Positions 8,145 to 16,071 of a stretch of DNA of 41,519 nt are shown one piece after another. Source of the stretch: UBA724 sp964229545. GTDB lineage: Bacteria; Bacteroidota; Bacteroidia; Flavobacteriales; Flavobacteriaceae. The notes beneath the pieces are model-generated. The model searched no databases and was not told the origin of the DNA. It saw only the letters and a program-made list of their open reading frames with translations. The first letter of the stretch is position 1. Each line of letters starts with the position of its first letter. Location: assembly GCA_964229545.1 (NCBI GenBank), contig CAXRDP010000013.1, positions 1 to 41,519 of the forward strand, given 5' to 3'. Made by a program: the position numbers and the translations under genes.

Positions 8145-9005
8145 CTGGAACGTTTTTGTCAAATTGAAAATGGATTTTGGGTATTGCTATGTGAAAACAA
8201 CGCTCAAAATCCACAAAAGGTGATTCGAGATGTTGAAGAAAATTGCATCCAATTTCATTTTTGCTTTAAGGGCAAGGCTGTATTCATTTTTAACAATGGG
8301 AGTTATACCTTACCGTTAGCCGATGAGCATATGTTGCTCTTGTACAATCCACAACGCACCCTACCGATGGAAAGCGATTTAGAGCCCGGCACGAAAATGG
8401 TAAGTGTGTTGATTTCCATCAAAAAATTTCATGGTCTTTTTTCTCACGAAGCAGAGTCCATCGCTTTTCTCAATGAGGAAAATATCAATAAGAAATATTA
8501 TCAAGACCAAATTATTACGCCTGCCATGGCGGTGGTCTTAAGCCAGATGTTACAAAACGATTCGGATGCCCTTATGGGACGTTTGTACCTCAAGGCGAAA
8601 GTCTATGAGTTATTTAGTTTGTATTTTAACCCCTCTAAAGCGGCCGATGTGGCCCAATGTCCTTTTTTGGTTGATGAAGAGAATGTTCAAAAAATTCGTT
8701 TGGCCAAGCAGATCATTATTGAACGTATGTCTGAGCCGCCCAGTCTGCAGTCTTTGGCCGATGAGGTAGGACTGAGTTTAAAACGACTCAAGGATGGTTT
8801 TAAGCAATTGTATGGGATGCCGGTTTTTCAATTTTTATTGGACCATAAAATGGAGTTGGCACGTCAGATATTATCTTCAGGCACGCAAAACGTGAATGAA
8901 GTAGGCCTTAAATTGGGTTACAGCACCTCGAGTCATTTTATTGCGGCATTTAAAAAGAAATACGGTACGACTCCTAAAAAATACATTATGTCTGTATCTT
9001 CGTAA
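8139..9005 (+). CDS. AraC-family transcriptional regulator
   Basis: This is a 288-residue regulator. The N-terminal two-thirds looks like a ligand-sensing domain with no clear match. The C-terminal 95 residues or so form the double helix-turn-helix: first helix pair around PSLQSLADEVGLSLKRLKDGF, then the conserved VNEVGLKLGYSTSSHFIAAF and KKYGTTPKKY. I chose the ATG at 8139 over a TTG at 8109 because the TTG lies within the promoter -7 box. It is divergent from hemA and 10 bases ahead of hemH. It is therefore a natural candidate to control both heme transcripts, perhaps sensing heme, iron or a pathway intermediate; that is an inference from position. Confidence 0.9.
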   Translation: MSLERFCQIENGFWVLLCENNAQNPQKVIRDVEENCIQFHFCFKGKAVFIFNNGSYTLPLADEHMLLLYNPQRTLPMESDLEPGTKMVSVLISIKKFHGLFSHEAESIAFLNEENINKKYYQDQIITPAMAVVLSQMLQNDSDALMGRLYLKAKVYELFSLYFNPSKAADVAQCPFLVDEENVQKIRLAKQIIIERMSEPPSLQSLADEVGLSLKRLKDGFKQLYGMPVFQFLLDHKMELARQILSSGTQNVNEVGLKLGYSTSSHFIAAFKKKYGTTPKKYIMSVSS

Positions 9006-9015
9006 AAAAATTGAA

Positions 9016-10035
9016 ATGAAAGGAGTGCTCCTCGTCAATTTGGGTTCCCCAGACAGTCCTGAGCCTAAAGACGTAAAACCTTATTTGGAAGAATTTCTGA
9101 TGGATGAACGGGTCATTGATGTACCCAAGTGGCTGCGTACTTTTTTGGTCAAAGGTATCATCCTCAACACACGACCCAAACGTTCTGCCAAGGCGTATAA
9201 AAAAATTTGGTGGGAGGAAGGTTCGCCTTTAATAGTGCTATCCGAACGTTTGCAAAACAAGGTTCAGGAGTTGTCTTCGGTTCCGATTGCTTTGGCCATG
9301 CGCTATGGCAAACCAAGCATCGCTAGCGGCTTGGCTGAGCTTCATGAAAAAGGAGTAGACGAGGTGCTACTTGTGCCCCTTTATCCCCAACATGCCATGG
9401 CCACTACAGAAACCATAGTTATCTTGGCAGAGCAGCTACGTGCCAAGCATTATCCACAGATGCAGTTTACGCACCTCCCCGCTTTTTATAAACACCCAGA
9501 TTATGTGAGGGTATTGTCCAACTCCATACAAGAATTCTTACAGCAAAAAGAGTGGGAGCACATTTTGTTCTCTTATCACGGAGTGCCAGAGAGACACATC
9601 AGAAAAAGCGATGTGACCAAATCGCACTGCGCCATAAATGGGCAGTGTTGCCAAACACCCTCTAAAGCCCACCAGTATTGTTACCGACACCAATGTTATG
9701 AAACCACACGTTTGGTGGCCGAGTATTTGGAGTTAAAGCCAGGGACCTATTCGACCTCTTTCCAATCTCGTTTGGCCGGGGACAAATGGCTGCAACCTTA
9801 TACCGACAAAACGGTTGAATATTTTGCCAAAAACGGCACCCGAAACATGGCCATTGTTACACCTGCTTTTGTGTCGGATTGTTTGGAAACCTTGGAAGAA
9901 ATCGGCATGGAAGCCGCAGAAGAATTTGAAGAAAACGGCGGTAAAAAACTGCATGTGGTTCCTTGTATCAATGACCGAGACGACTGGGTCAAGGTGCTGA
10001 GTCGTTGGATCGATGAGTGGGCAGTTGCCGAATAA
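9016..10035 (+). CDS. hemH: Ferrochelatase
   Basis: HemH inserts Fe2+ into protoporphyrin IX. From the ATG at 9016 it is 339 residues and begins with the usual KGVLLVNLGSPDSP. Active-site blocks are FSYHGVPERH (H188) and SFQSRLAGDKWLQPYTD (249-265), with SDCLETLEEIG (287-297) carrying the conserved glutamate E291. Between residues 205 and 227 there are five cysteines (C205, C211, C212, C222, C227), which could be metal or iron-sulfur ligands. A longer in-frame start would lie inside the araC-type gene, which ends 10 bases upstream, so the two are probably cotranscribed. Confidence 0.95.
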   Translation: MKGVLLVNLGSPDSPEPKDVKPYLEEFLMDERVIDVPKWLRTFLVKGIILNTRPKRSAKAYKKIWWEEGSPLIVLSERLQNKVQELSSVPIALAMRYGKPSIASGLAELHEKGVDEVLLVPLYPQHAMATTETIVILAEQLRAKHYPQMQFTHLPAFYKHPDYVRVLSNSIQEFLQQKEWEHILFSYHGVPERHIRKSDVTKSHCAINGQCCQTPSKAHQYCYRHQCYETTRLVAEYLELKPGTYSTSFQSRLAGDKWLQPYTDKTVEYFAKNGTRNMAIVTPAFVSDCLETLEEIGMEAAEEFEENGGKKLHVVPCINDRDDWVKVLSRWIDEWAVAE

Positions 10036-10068
10036 ATTGGTACTTTTAGTCTCTAAACCCCCTTGCAG

Positions 10069-10608
10069 GTGGAGTATTACAATTACATCAAGGCCTTACA
10101 TCTAATTTTTGTTGTCACATGGTTTGCTGGCCTGTTTTATATCCCTCGTTTATTTATCTATCATATTGAAGCGAGCCAGAAATCACAAGAAGAAGCGGAC
10201 ATTTTGATTCCTCAACTCAAGCTGATGAGTCGGCGTTTGTGGTATATCATCACTTGGCCTTCAGCAGTTTTGACACTGATTTTTGCCCTTTGGATGCTGG
10301 TGCTCAATCCTGGTTTACTCACCCAACAATGGATGCTGATTAAACTCGGGTTTGTGGGACTTCTTTTTGTGTATCACCTAAAAACGCACCGTATGTTTTT
10401 GGGCTTACAAGCCAATCACATTCGTCACAGTTCAAGTTTTATGAGACTCTGGAACGAAGGGGCTACACTGCTGTTGTTTGCCATCATATTTTTGGCCATC
10501 CTCAAAAGCAGTTTCCACTGGGTTTTTGGTGTATTGGGGCTTATTGCTTTAGGCATATTACTCATGCTCGGCATCCGATTGTACAAACGTTACCGCAACA
10601 AAGATTGA
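10069..10608 (+). CDS. hemJ: HemJ-type protoporphyrinogen IX oxidase (GTG start)
   Basis: This is a four-helix membrane protein of 179 residues in the HemJ (UPF0093) family, which oxidises protoporphyrinogen IX to protoporphyrin IX. The N-terminus, EYYNYIKALHLIFVVTWFAG, contains the conserved histidine of the family; the MSRRLWYIITWPSA segment and the basic C-terminus also fit. No ATG is possible: a TAA lies in frame at 10054-10056, and only TTG 10063 and GTG 10069 come before the first helix. GTG gives the family's usual MEYYxYIKALH start. It lies 33 bases after hemH, the next enzyme of the pathway, and 1 base before the histidine kinase. Confidence 0.9.
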   Translation: MEYYNYIKALHLIFVVTWFAGLFYIPRLFIYHIEASQKSQEEADILIPQLKLMSRRLWYIITWPSAVLTLIFALWMLVLNPGLLTQQWMLIKLGFVGLLFVYHLKTHRMFLGLQANHIRHSSSFMRLWNEGATLLLFAIIFLAILKSSFHWVFGVLGLIALGILLMLGIRLYKRYRNKD

Positions 10609-10609
10609 T

Positions 10610-12067
10610 ATGAGAGCGCAAATCTCATTGCGTGGCCGCATATTTACCGCCATGATTTTTTTGGTAGTCGTAGCATCTTTGCTTATTGCCGGTGTGACCA
10701 TTTACCAGTACCGCGAACAGTCTAACCAATACCACGAACAACGCCTTCAGCGTAAGGAAGTACAACTCCACACACGCATTGACTACATACTGAGTCAGAC
10801 AGATTTCCCCCCAACCGAAGCCTATTTGGATTCCATCTTTGGAGAGGTAGTTTTTCAAATTGCCGATGAACAAAACGTCAATTTTCGCCTCTACAACCTG
10901 TCTGGTCAACTGATTACCAGCACCCAGTTTCCTCTCCAACAAGAGGCCACAAGCATCCCCAAAAACACACTCAAACAACTTGGTGTGGCTTTGGATGGAC
11001 ATTTTATCGAAATCCAGACCTTAGCGGAAGAACAATACCGCTCCTCATTTTCTTATATCAAAAACCCAGAAGGCGAAAGTATCGGTGTGTTGAATTTGCC
11101 CTATTATGATGATGACTCACTGAGCGCTATGGAGCTCCAAAACTTTTTGGCTCGGTTGCTACAGGTCTATGTGTTGATGCTAGGGATCGCTATAGTGTTG
11201 GCATACTTTGTGTCCAAATACATCACCCAATCTTTGGAAGAAATCGGCACTAAAATCAACAAAATTGCCTTAAACAAATCCAATCAAAAAATCTTGGTAG
11301 ATCGTGCTAGCAAAGAAATATCACAACTTGTCGATGCTTATAACAGCATGGTCGATCAGTTAGAGGCCAGTGCGGTCAAACTGGCCAAAAGCGAACGCGA
11401 ACATGCATGGCGAGAAATGGCCAAGCAAGTGGCTCATGAAATCAAAAATCCCCTCACACCCATGCGACTCAGTGTGCAGAGCTTTGAGCAGCAGTTTGAC
11501 CCCAACGCGGAGAATGTTCGTGAGAAGCTGGCCGATTTTTCCAAAACCCTGATTCAGCAAATCGATATTCTCAGCACCATTGCCTCGGCTTTTTCCAATT
11601 TTGCAGAAATGCCCGCTCAGAAATCCGAAATCTTGGACGTAGCCAAGACCACCAAACTCGCACTTGAAATCTTTAACGACAAAAACATCACTTTTGACGC
11701 ACCCCCATCACCCACCTGCGCCCGATTGGACCGCACCCAACTGATCAGAGTGGTTACCAATCTTGTCAAAAACGCGGTGCAGGCATGTGCAGAAGTTCCC
11801 AACCCCACTATCAAAGTTCGGGTCTTTGTGCAAGATGAGAGAGTTTGTATCACCATTACTGACAACGGCATAGGAATCCCTAAAAAGCATGCCGATAAAA
11901 TTTTCGAACCCAAATTCACGACCAAATCCAGCGGTATGGGCTTGGGCTTGGGTATGGTCAAAAACATTGTACAGACCTATGAGGGGACCATAGACTTTCA
12001 GTCCGTGCCCAATAAAAAAACGACTTTTACCGTATGCTTTCCTATAGCGCTACATCCTGAATCATGA
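10610..12067 (+). CDS. Membrane sensor histidine kinase (HAMP, HisKA, HATPase)
   Basis: This 485-residue kinase has a membrane helix at about 11-33, a periplasmic sensor region to about 180, a second helix at about 184-204, a HAMP linker to about 257, and a kinase core. The phosphorylated histidine is H276 in HEIKNPLTPMRLSVQ. The N-box is NLVKNAVQA, the G1 box DNGIGIP, and the G2 box GMGLGLGMV. The TPMRLSVQ style resembles NtrY-like kinases of Bacteroidota. No response regulator is adjacent. It starts 1 base after hemJ and overlaps the crotonase gene by ATGA. The coupling to heme genes suggests, without proving, a redox- or envelope-related signal. Confidence 0.92.
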   Translation: MRAQISLRGRIFTAMIFLVVVASLLIAGVTIYQYREQSNQYHEQRLQRKEVQLHTRIDYILSQTDFPPTEAYLDSIFGEVVFQIADEQNVNFRLYNLSGQLITSTQFPLQQEATSIPKNTLKQLGVALDGHFIEIQTLAEEQYRSSFSYIKNPEGESIGVLNLPYYDDDSLSAMELQNFLARLLQVYVLMLGIAIVLAYFVSKYITQSLEEIGTKINKIALNKSNQKILVDRASKEISQLVDAYNSMVDQLEASAVKLAKSEREHAWREMAKQVAHEIKNPLTPMRLSVQSFEQQFDPNAENVREKLADFSKTLIQQIDILSTIASAFSNFAEMPAQKSEILDVAKTTKLALEIFNDKNITFDAPPSPTCARLDRTQLIRVVTNLVKNAVQACAEVPNPTIKVRVFVQDERVCITITDNGIGIPKKHADKIFEPKFTTKSSGMGLGLGMVKNIVQTYEGTIDFQSVPNKKTTFTVCFPIALHPES

Positions 12068-12837
12068 AATACGAACACTTAAAAGTCCAGCAAAAGCAAG
12101 CCATAGCTTGGCTAATCATACAACGTCCAAAAAAGCGCAACGCGCTCAATCGTGCAACCTTGGTGGAACTCCATCAGGCATTGGTGGCTTTGGAGCAAGA
12201 CGCTCGGGTCCGTGTAGTGGTATTGACTGGTTCGGGCGACAAGGCTTTTGTGGCCGGGGCCGATATTGCCGAACTGGCCGACTTGACCCCCGAAGAGGCC
12301 AAAGACCTCGTTCTTGAGGGCAACCGTACGGTTTTTGACTATATAGAAAACTACAGCAAACCCGTCATCGCAGCTGTCAATGGCTATGCGTTAGGGGGTG
12401 GCTTAGAATTGGCCATGGCTTGCCATGTGCGGGTTTTTGCAGACACAGCGCGCGTGGGCATGCCAGAGACTTCTTTGGGGTTGATTCCGGGTTATGGCGG
12501 CACCCAACGATTGCCTCAATTGGTTGGCAAAGGCCGTGCTATGGAATTGCTGCTAACAGCTTCCATGGTCGATGCCCAACGGGCCTATGAAATCGGACTG
12601 GCAAATCGTGTTTGTTCAGCCTTGGAACTCAATAAAACAGTGGAAATATTGGCATCTCAAATCATAGAAAATGCACCTCAGGCACAAACCCAACTCATAG
12701 GGGCTGTCAATGCGGGCTATGAAACCCAAACCGATGGCTATGCGGCAGAGGCCGAAGCTTTTGGCACTTGTTTTGGCACGGAAAATTTTCGGGAAGGCAC
12801 CCAGTCTTTTTTGCGGAAACGCAAGCCTAAATATTAG
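12064..12837 (+). CDS. Enoyl-CoA hydratase/isomerase (crotonase family)
   Basis: This 257-residue crotonase-fold enzyme acts on acyl-CoA thioesters, probably hydrating trans-2-enoyl-CoA in beta-oxidation. The CoA-binding segment KKRNALNR (23-30), the oxyanion-hole segments AFVAGADIAEL (61-71) and NGYALGGGLELAMAC (106-120), and MPETSLGLIPGYGG (133-146) are all present. Both catalytic glutamates of true hydratases are kept (E115 and E135). It overlaps the histidine kinase by ATGA and converges with plsC, their ends overlapping by 4 bases. No other fatty-acid degradation gene is next to it. Confidence 0.92.
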   Translation: MKYEHLKVQQKQAIAWLIIQRPKKRNALNRATLVELHQALVALEQDARVRVVVLTGSGDKAFVAGADIAELADLTPEEAKDLVLEGNRTVFDYIENYSKPVIAAVNGYALGGGLELAMACHVRVFADTARVGMPETSLGLIPGYGGTQRLPQLVGKGRAMELLLTASMVDAQRAYEIGLANRVCSALELNKTVEILASQIIENAPQAQTQLIGAVNAGYETQTDGYAAEAEAFGTCFGTENFREGTQSFLRKRKPKY

Positions 12838-13577
12838 CTTTCTATACCCGCAATAATCTGCTTTTCAACTTCTGAGACAAGATCTTCATGGGGACGTTGT
12901 GTCATGGCTAGGGGCGCATGCACTTTGAACTTCATGTGTACACCTATCCCCATTGGAAAACTACCCCAACGCATCAACTTCCAAGAGTGATTGATGGTCA
13001 CAGGCAAAATCAAGGCATCGGGCATATGTTCAATGAGCGTAAGCAACCCACGGGTTTGAAATTTTTTGGGCTGATGTGTGCGGCTTCGTGTTCCTTCAGG
13101 GAAAATGACCGCGCTGCGATTGTTGTTTTGCAGGTTTTTTGCAAAGTTGGTGATGGCTTCCAAAGCTTGTTTGGGGTTTTTGCGATTGATAAGTACAGAA
13201 CCACCGTGTTTGAGGTTAAACGACACCCCGGGAATTCCTTTGCCCAACTCCTTTTTGCTGATGAATTTAGGGTGTACTTTCCGCAGAAACCATATCAGCG
13301 GCGGAATGTCGAACATGCCTTGGTGGTTGGCCACAATGATATAGGACTGGTTTTTGTGCAACATGTGTGGGTTTTCAAACGAAATACGTGTCCCTAAAAG
13401 GTTCAGACAGCGCAACAGAAAGAAATTCATGATGTCCACACTTTTTTTATGGGCATGGTAACCAAAACCATAAAAACACACCCACTGCACGGCATGAAAA
13501 AACAACAAATTCAATCCGAAGCACAGGTAGTATAGAATGCTTAACGGATAGGCGATGGCTTTTTGCAGTACTTGCAA
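12834..13577 (-). CDS. plsC: 1-acyl-sn-glycerol-3-phosphate acyltransferase (TTG start)
   Basis: PlsC acylates lysophosphatidate to phosphatidate in phospholipid synthesis. The 247-residue protein has a hydrophobic N-terminal segment (about 10-37), the catalytic NHQGMFD (84-90, the NHx4D motif) and FPEGTR (159-164). The start appears to be TTG at 13575-13577, because a TAG lies in frame just two codons upstream and the first ATG (codon 50) would remove the membrane segment. It follows the bacilliredoxin gene by 3 bases and is probably cotranscribed with it. Confidence 0.9.
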   Translation of the reverse strand: MQVLQKAIAYPLSILYYLCFGLNLLFFHAVQWVCFYGFGYHAHKKSVDIMNFFLLRCLNLLGTRISFENPHMLHKNQSYIIVANHQGMFDIPPLIWFLRKVHPKFISKKELGKGIPGVSFNLKHGGSVLINRKNPKQALEAITNFAKNLQNNNRSAVIFPEGTRSRTHQPKKFQTRGLLTLIEHMPDALILPVTINHSWKLMRWGSFPMGIGVHMKFKVHAPLAMTQRPHEDLVSEVEKQIIAGIES

Positions 13578-13580
13578 GGC

Positions 13581-13991
13581 CTAACAGAAATTGTTGTAGG
13601 CCTCTATGAGGTTTTCGGCGATGAGCTCGGCAGGGCGTCCTTCGATGTGGTGGCGTTCTAACATATGAACCAACTCACCGTCTTTAAAAAGCGCGATGCT
13701 GGGCGAGGAGGGTGGGAAAGGCACCATCTGTTGGCGGGCCGCATCTGTAGCCTCGCGATCCACACCGGCAAATACGGTTGTGAGCTGCCCAGGGGTCTTT
13801 TCGTTGGCCAAGGACATACGCACACCGGGGCGCGCATTGGCCGCGGCGCAGCCACAAACAGAATTGACCACCACTAAGGTGGTACCGGCTTGAGCAAGTG
13901 CGTTTTCTACGGCGGAGGCATCTGCCAATTCATCAAATCCGACGGCGGTAAGCTCGTCGCGCATGGGTTGAACCAATTCGGCTGGATACAT
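13581..13991 (-). CDS. Bacilliredoxin, BrxA/BrxB (YphP/YqiW) family
   Basis: This is a 136-residue thioredoxin-fold protein with the redox motif C46-G-C48 in NSVCGCAAANARPG, the hallmark of bacilliredoxins. Known members remove bacillithiol or other thiols from protein cysteines in the cytoplasm. It starts at the ATG 13989-13991, giving the typical MYPAELVQPMRDEL. A longer reading would pass through its own promoter. Bacillithiol use is plausible for Bacteroidota but cannot be shown here. Confidence 0.93.
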   Translation of the reverse strand: MYPAELVQPMRDELTAVGFDELADASAVENALAQAGTTLVVVNSVCGCAAANARPGVRMSLANEKTPGQLTTVFAGVDREATDAARQQMVPFPPSSPSIALFKDGELVHMLERHHIEGRPAELIAENLIEAYNNFC

Positions 13992-14009
13992 AGCAAAAAT
14001 TTTAGACCC

Positions 14010-14017
14010 CAAAGATA
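14010..14017 (-). promoter_or_regulatory. Bacilliredoxin gene promoter -7 element
   Basis: The minus strand reads TATCTTTG, an exact TAnnTTTG match, 18 bases ahead of the bacilliredoxin ATG. I see no good -33 TTG at the usual distance. Confidence 0.5.
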
Positions 14018-14109
14018 CATAACTATGTGGATTTGGGAAGAAGACCAAAGGCTAGACATGGAATTAGAATCCTATCTGAAAACACGCGCATTCGTCGAAA
14101 ATTCCTTTG

Positions 14110-14117
14110 TACCTTTG
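14110..14117 (+). promoter_or_regulatory. djlA-like gene promoter -7 element
   Basis: TACCTTTG matches TAnnTTTG exactly and ends 6 bases before the ATG at 14124. A TTC near 14091 stands in for the -33 TTG. If real, the transcript has almost no leader, which supports the short start for this gene. Confidence 0.45.
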
Positions 14118-14123
14118 CCACTT

Positions 14124-14831
14124 ATGCGTTGGATTTTTGCCTTGTTGGGCTATATGCTATTTCGTTTTCCCGGGGCGGTATTGGGATTTTTTATCGGTAG
14201 CCTTTTCGAAAATACCCGGGTTCAGACAAGCTTTCGCAGTACTCGTATCAGCACCCAAGACTTTGAACTCAAGTTGTTGACTTTGGCCGGACTGGTCATC
14301 AAGGCCGATGGCAAAGTCACACAGAGAGAACTCGATTATGTACGGCGCTATTTTGTTTCGGCCTACGGCAGGGAGCGTGCCAATGAGGTGTTTCGGGTAT
14401 TTAACAGCGAGCTGAACAAATCTGATGTGTCGGCCTTGGAAATCTGTTCTTTTTTTGCGCTTAATGCCCGCTATGAAAGCCGCCTGCAATTGATACACTT
14501 TTTGTTTGGCATCGCCCAAGCCGACGGCTCGGTGAGTGAACCAGAATGGCAGAAGATACAGTCTTTTGCGGGTTATCTCAAAGTGCGTATGATGGATTTT
14601 GAAAGCATCAAAGCCATGTTTGTTCAGCAAGCTGATAGCGCCTACAAAATTTTGGAAGTATCTCGCACAGACACAGACGCCCAAATCAAAAAAGCCTACC
14701 GCGACTTGGCCAAAAAGCACCACCCCGACAAAGTACAGCACTTGGGGGAAGCTTATGTCAAAGCGGCCCGAGAAAAATTCCAACAGATTCAAAAGGCCTA
14801 CGAACAAATCAAAAACGAACGCGGATTTTAG
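14124..14831 (+). CDS. djlA: DjlA-like co-chaperone (TerB plus C-terminal J domain)
   Basis: This membrane-anchored co-chaperone of DnaK type has about 235 residues from the ATG at 14124. The order is a glycine-containing membrane segment (RWIFALLGYMLFRFPGAVLG), a TerB-like helical domain with two similar halves (KLLTLAGLVIKADGK and HFLFGIAQADGSVSEPEW), and a J domain whose HPD motif lies in KKHHPDK. This layout equals E. coli DjlA without the Gly-rich linker. Starts at 14058 or 14025 are possible. I prefer 14124 because DjlA begins directly with the membrane helix and a -7 box precedes it. Confidence 0.85.
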   Translation: MRWIFALLGYMLFRFPGAVLGFFIGSLFENTRVQTSFRSTRISTQDFELKLLTLAGLVIKADGKVTQRELDYVRRYFVSAYGRERANEVFRVFNSELNKSDVSALEICSFFALNARYESRLQLIHFLFGIAQADGSVSEPEWQKIQSFAGYLKVRMMDFESIKAMFVQQADSAYKILEVSRTDTDAQIKKAYRDLAKKHHPDKVQHLGEAYVKAAREKFQQIQKAYEQIKNERGF

Positions 14832-14867
14832 CCCGCTTTTCGCTATGTTTACGATTCATTTTAAAGC

Positions 14868-15446
14868 ATGAATGATTTTTGGCTACTGATCAAAATGGGT
14901 TTCCAGCACGTCTGGGACTGGCAAGGCTATGACCACTTGTTGTTTTTGGCAGCTTTGTGCTTGCCATTTGCCGTGCGTCAGTGGAAAAGACTGCTCGGGC
15001 TGGTTACAATATTTACTGTTGGGCACAGCCTGTCGTTGGTGTTGGCCACCTATGGGGTGGTTCGTGTGAGCATGACCTGGATTGAGTTTTTGATTCCATT
15101 GAGCATATTGATCGCTGCGCTCTATAATATAGTATGGGCGCCCAAGACTACTGTCAAATCTGCTTTGGTGCCCTTGGTGGTTACCTTGTTTTTTGGGGTG
15201 ATCCATGGATTTGGTTTTGCATCTTATTTTGATTTGATCAAAGACAGCGACAGTTCTTTGGGTGTGTCGCTATTGGCTTTTGCCTTGGGCATAGAGTCCG
15301 CGCAAGTGTTGTTGGCTTTGTTGGTGCTTGTGCTTAATGTAGTGGTATTGCATGTGTTTACTGCCAGCCGACGCGATTGGCTGTTGGTGGGTTCAAGTAT
15401 CATCATTGGCATTTTATTGCCCATCCTAATAGATCGTTTGCCATGA
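14868..15446 (+). CDS. HupE/UreJ-family membrane protein
   Basis: This 192-residue protein has about five to six hydrophobic helices and the family's polar motifs: GYDHLLFLA (20-28), FTVGHSLSLVLA (49-60), FGVIHGFGFASYF near residue 109 and GIESAQV near residue 141. HupE and UreJ proteins are linked to nickel or cobalt handling in some bacteria. No nickel enzyme lies nearby, so the substrate is open. Its TGA overlaps the ATG of the dCMP deaminase gene as ATGA. Confidence 0.85.
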   Translation: MNDFWLLIKMGFQHVWDWQGYDHLLFLAALCLPFAVRQWKRLLGLVTIFTVGHSLSLVLATYGVVRVSMTWIEFLIPLSILIAALYNIVWAPKTTVKSALVPLVVTLFFGVIHGFGFASYFDLIKDSDSSLGVSLLAFALGIESAQVLLALLVLVLNVVVLHVFTASRRDWLLVGSSIIIGILLPILIDRLP

Positions 15447-15877
15447 CCAAAGCCGAGGCCAAACAACAGCGCTATGACCGCGCCTATATGCGTATGGCTT
15501 TTGAGTGGGCCAAGCTCTCGCATTGTGAACGAAAAAATGTAGGGGCGTTGATTGTCAAAGATCGAATGATTATTTCTGACGGATATAATGGGACACCGAC
15601 CGGTTTTGAAAACCCTTGTGAAGACGAAGACAACTACACCAAGTGGTATGTGTTGCACGCTGAGGCCAACGCGATTATGAAAGTTGCCGCCTCGACCCAA
15701 TCTTGTTCGGGCGCGACCCTTTATATTACCTTATCTCCTTGTAAAGAATGCAGCAAATTGATTCACCAAGCCGGCATCAAGCGTGTGGTCTATGCCCAAG
15801 CCTACAAGGACACTTCGGGACTGGATTTTTTAGCCAAAGCCGGGGTTACACTTAGCCACTTGCTCCTTGAAGATTAG
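15443..15877 (+). CDS. Deoxycytidylate (dCMP) deaminase family protein
   Basis: This 144-residue zinc deaminase probably converts dCMP to dUMP for dTTP synthesis. The zinc ligands and catalytic base are in LHAEANA (H72, E74) and SPCKECS (C100, C103), with SDGYNGTPTGFENPCED (45-61) typical of dCMP deaminases. I chose the ATG at 15443, which overlaps the HupE stop. The longer reading falls inside the HupE gene. It is near the ribonucleotide reductase genes but not in one operon with them. Confidence 0.92.
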   Translation: MTKAEAKQQRYDRAYMRMAFEWAKLSHCERKNVGALIVKDRMIISDGYNGTPTGFENPCEDEDNYTKWYVLHAEANAIMKVAASTQSCSGATLYITLSPCKECSKLIHQAGIKRVVYAQAYKDTSGLDFLAKAGVTLSHLLLED

Positions 15878-16071
15878 CCACGCATACGCTGCTGGATTTT
15901 TTTGGCCAACAGCAATATGACAAGCAGCAATACAGCACACAAACCCGCAACCACGCCAATGATGGCGATGAGGCTATCGCCCGTAAACGGATCGGCATAA
16001 TCGATTTGAAAAAGGTTAAAGACCACAAGAACAAGCGCAAGGGCCCCCAAAACATAAATCAATTTTTTCAT
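15874..16071 (-). CDS. Small two-helix membrane protein
   Basis: This 65-residue protein is unrecognised. It has a hydrophobic N-terminal helix (about 3-20), a short polar loop (DYADPFTGDS) and a second helix (about 34-55), ending in a basic tail. The ATG overlaps the MarC gene stop as ATGA, so it is very likely translated with it. Its end overlaps the end of the convergent deaminase gene by 4 bases. Confidence 0.7.
   Translation of the reverse strand: MKKLIYVLGALALVLVVFNLFQIDYADPFTGDSLIAIIGVVAGLCAVLLLVILLLAKKIQQRMRG

Noticed and set aside
8941..9015. Upstream start for hemH
   Set aside because: It would overlap the end of the AraC-type gene, and the family starts at KGVLLVNLGSP.
14157..14807. 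216-codon minus-strand ORF opposite the djlA-like gene
   Set aside because: The opposite frame encodes TerB and J domains with an HPD motif; this ORF shows no domain and is a shadow.
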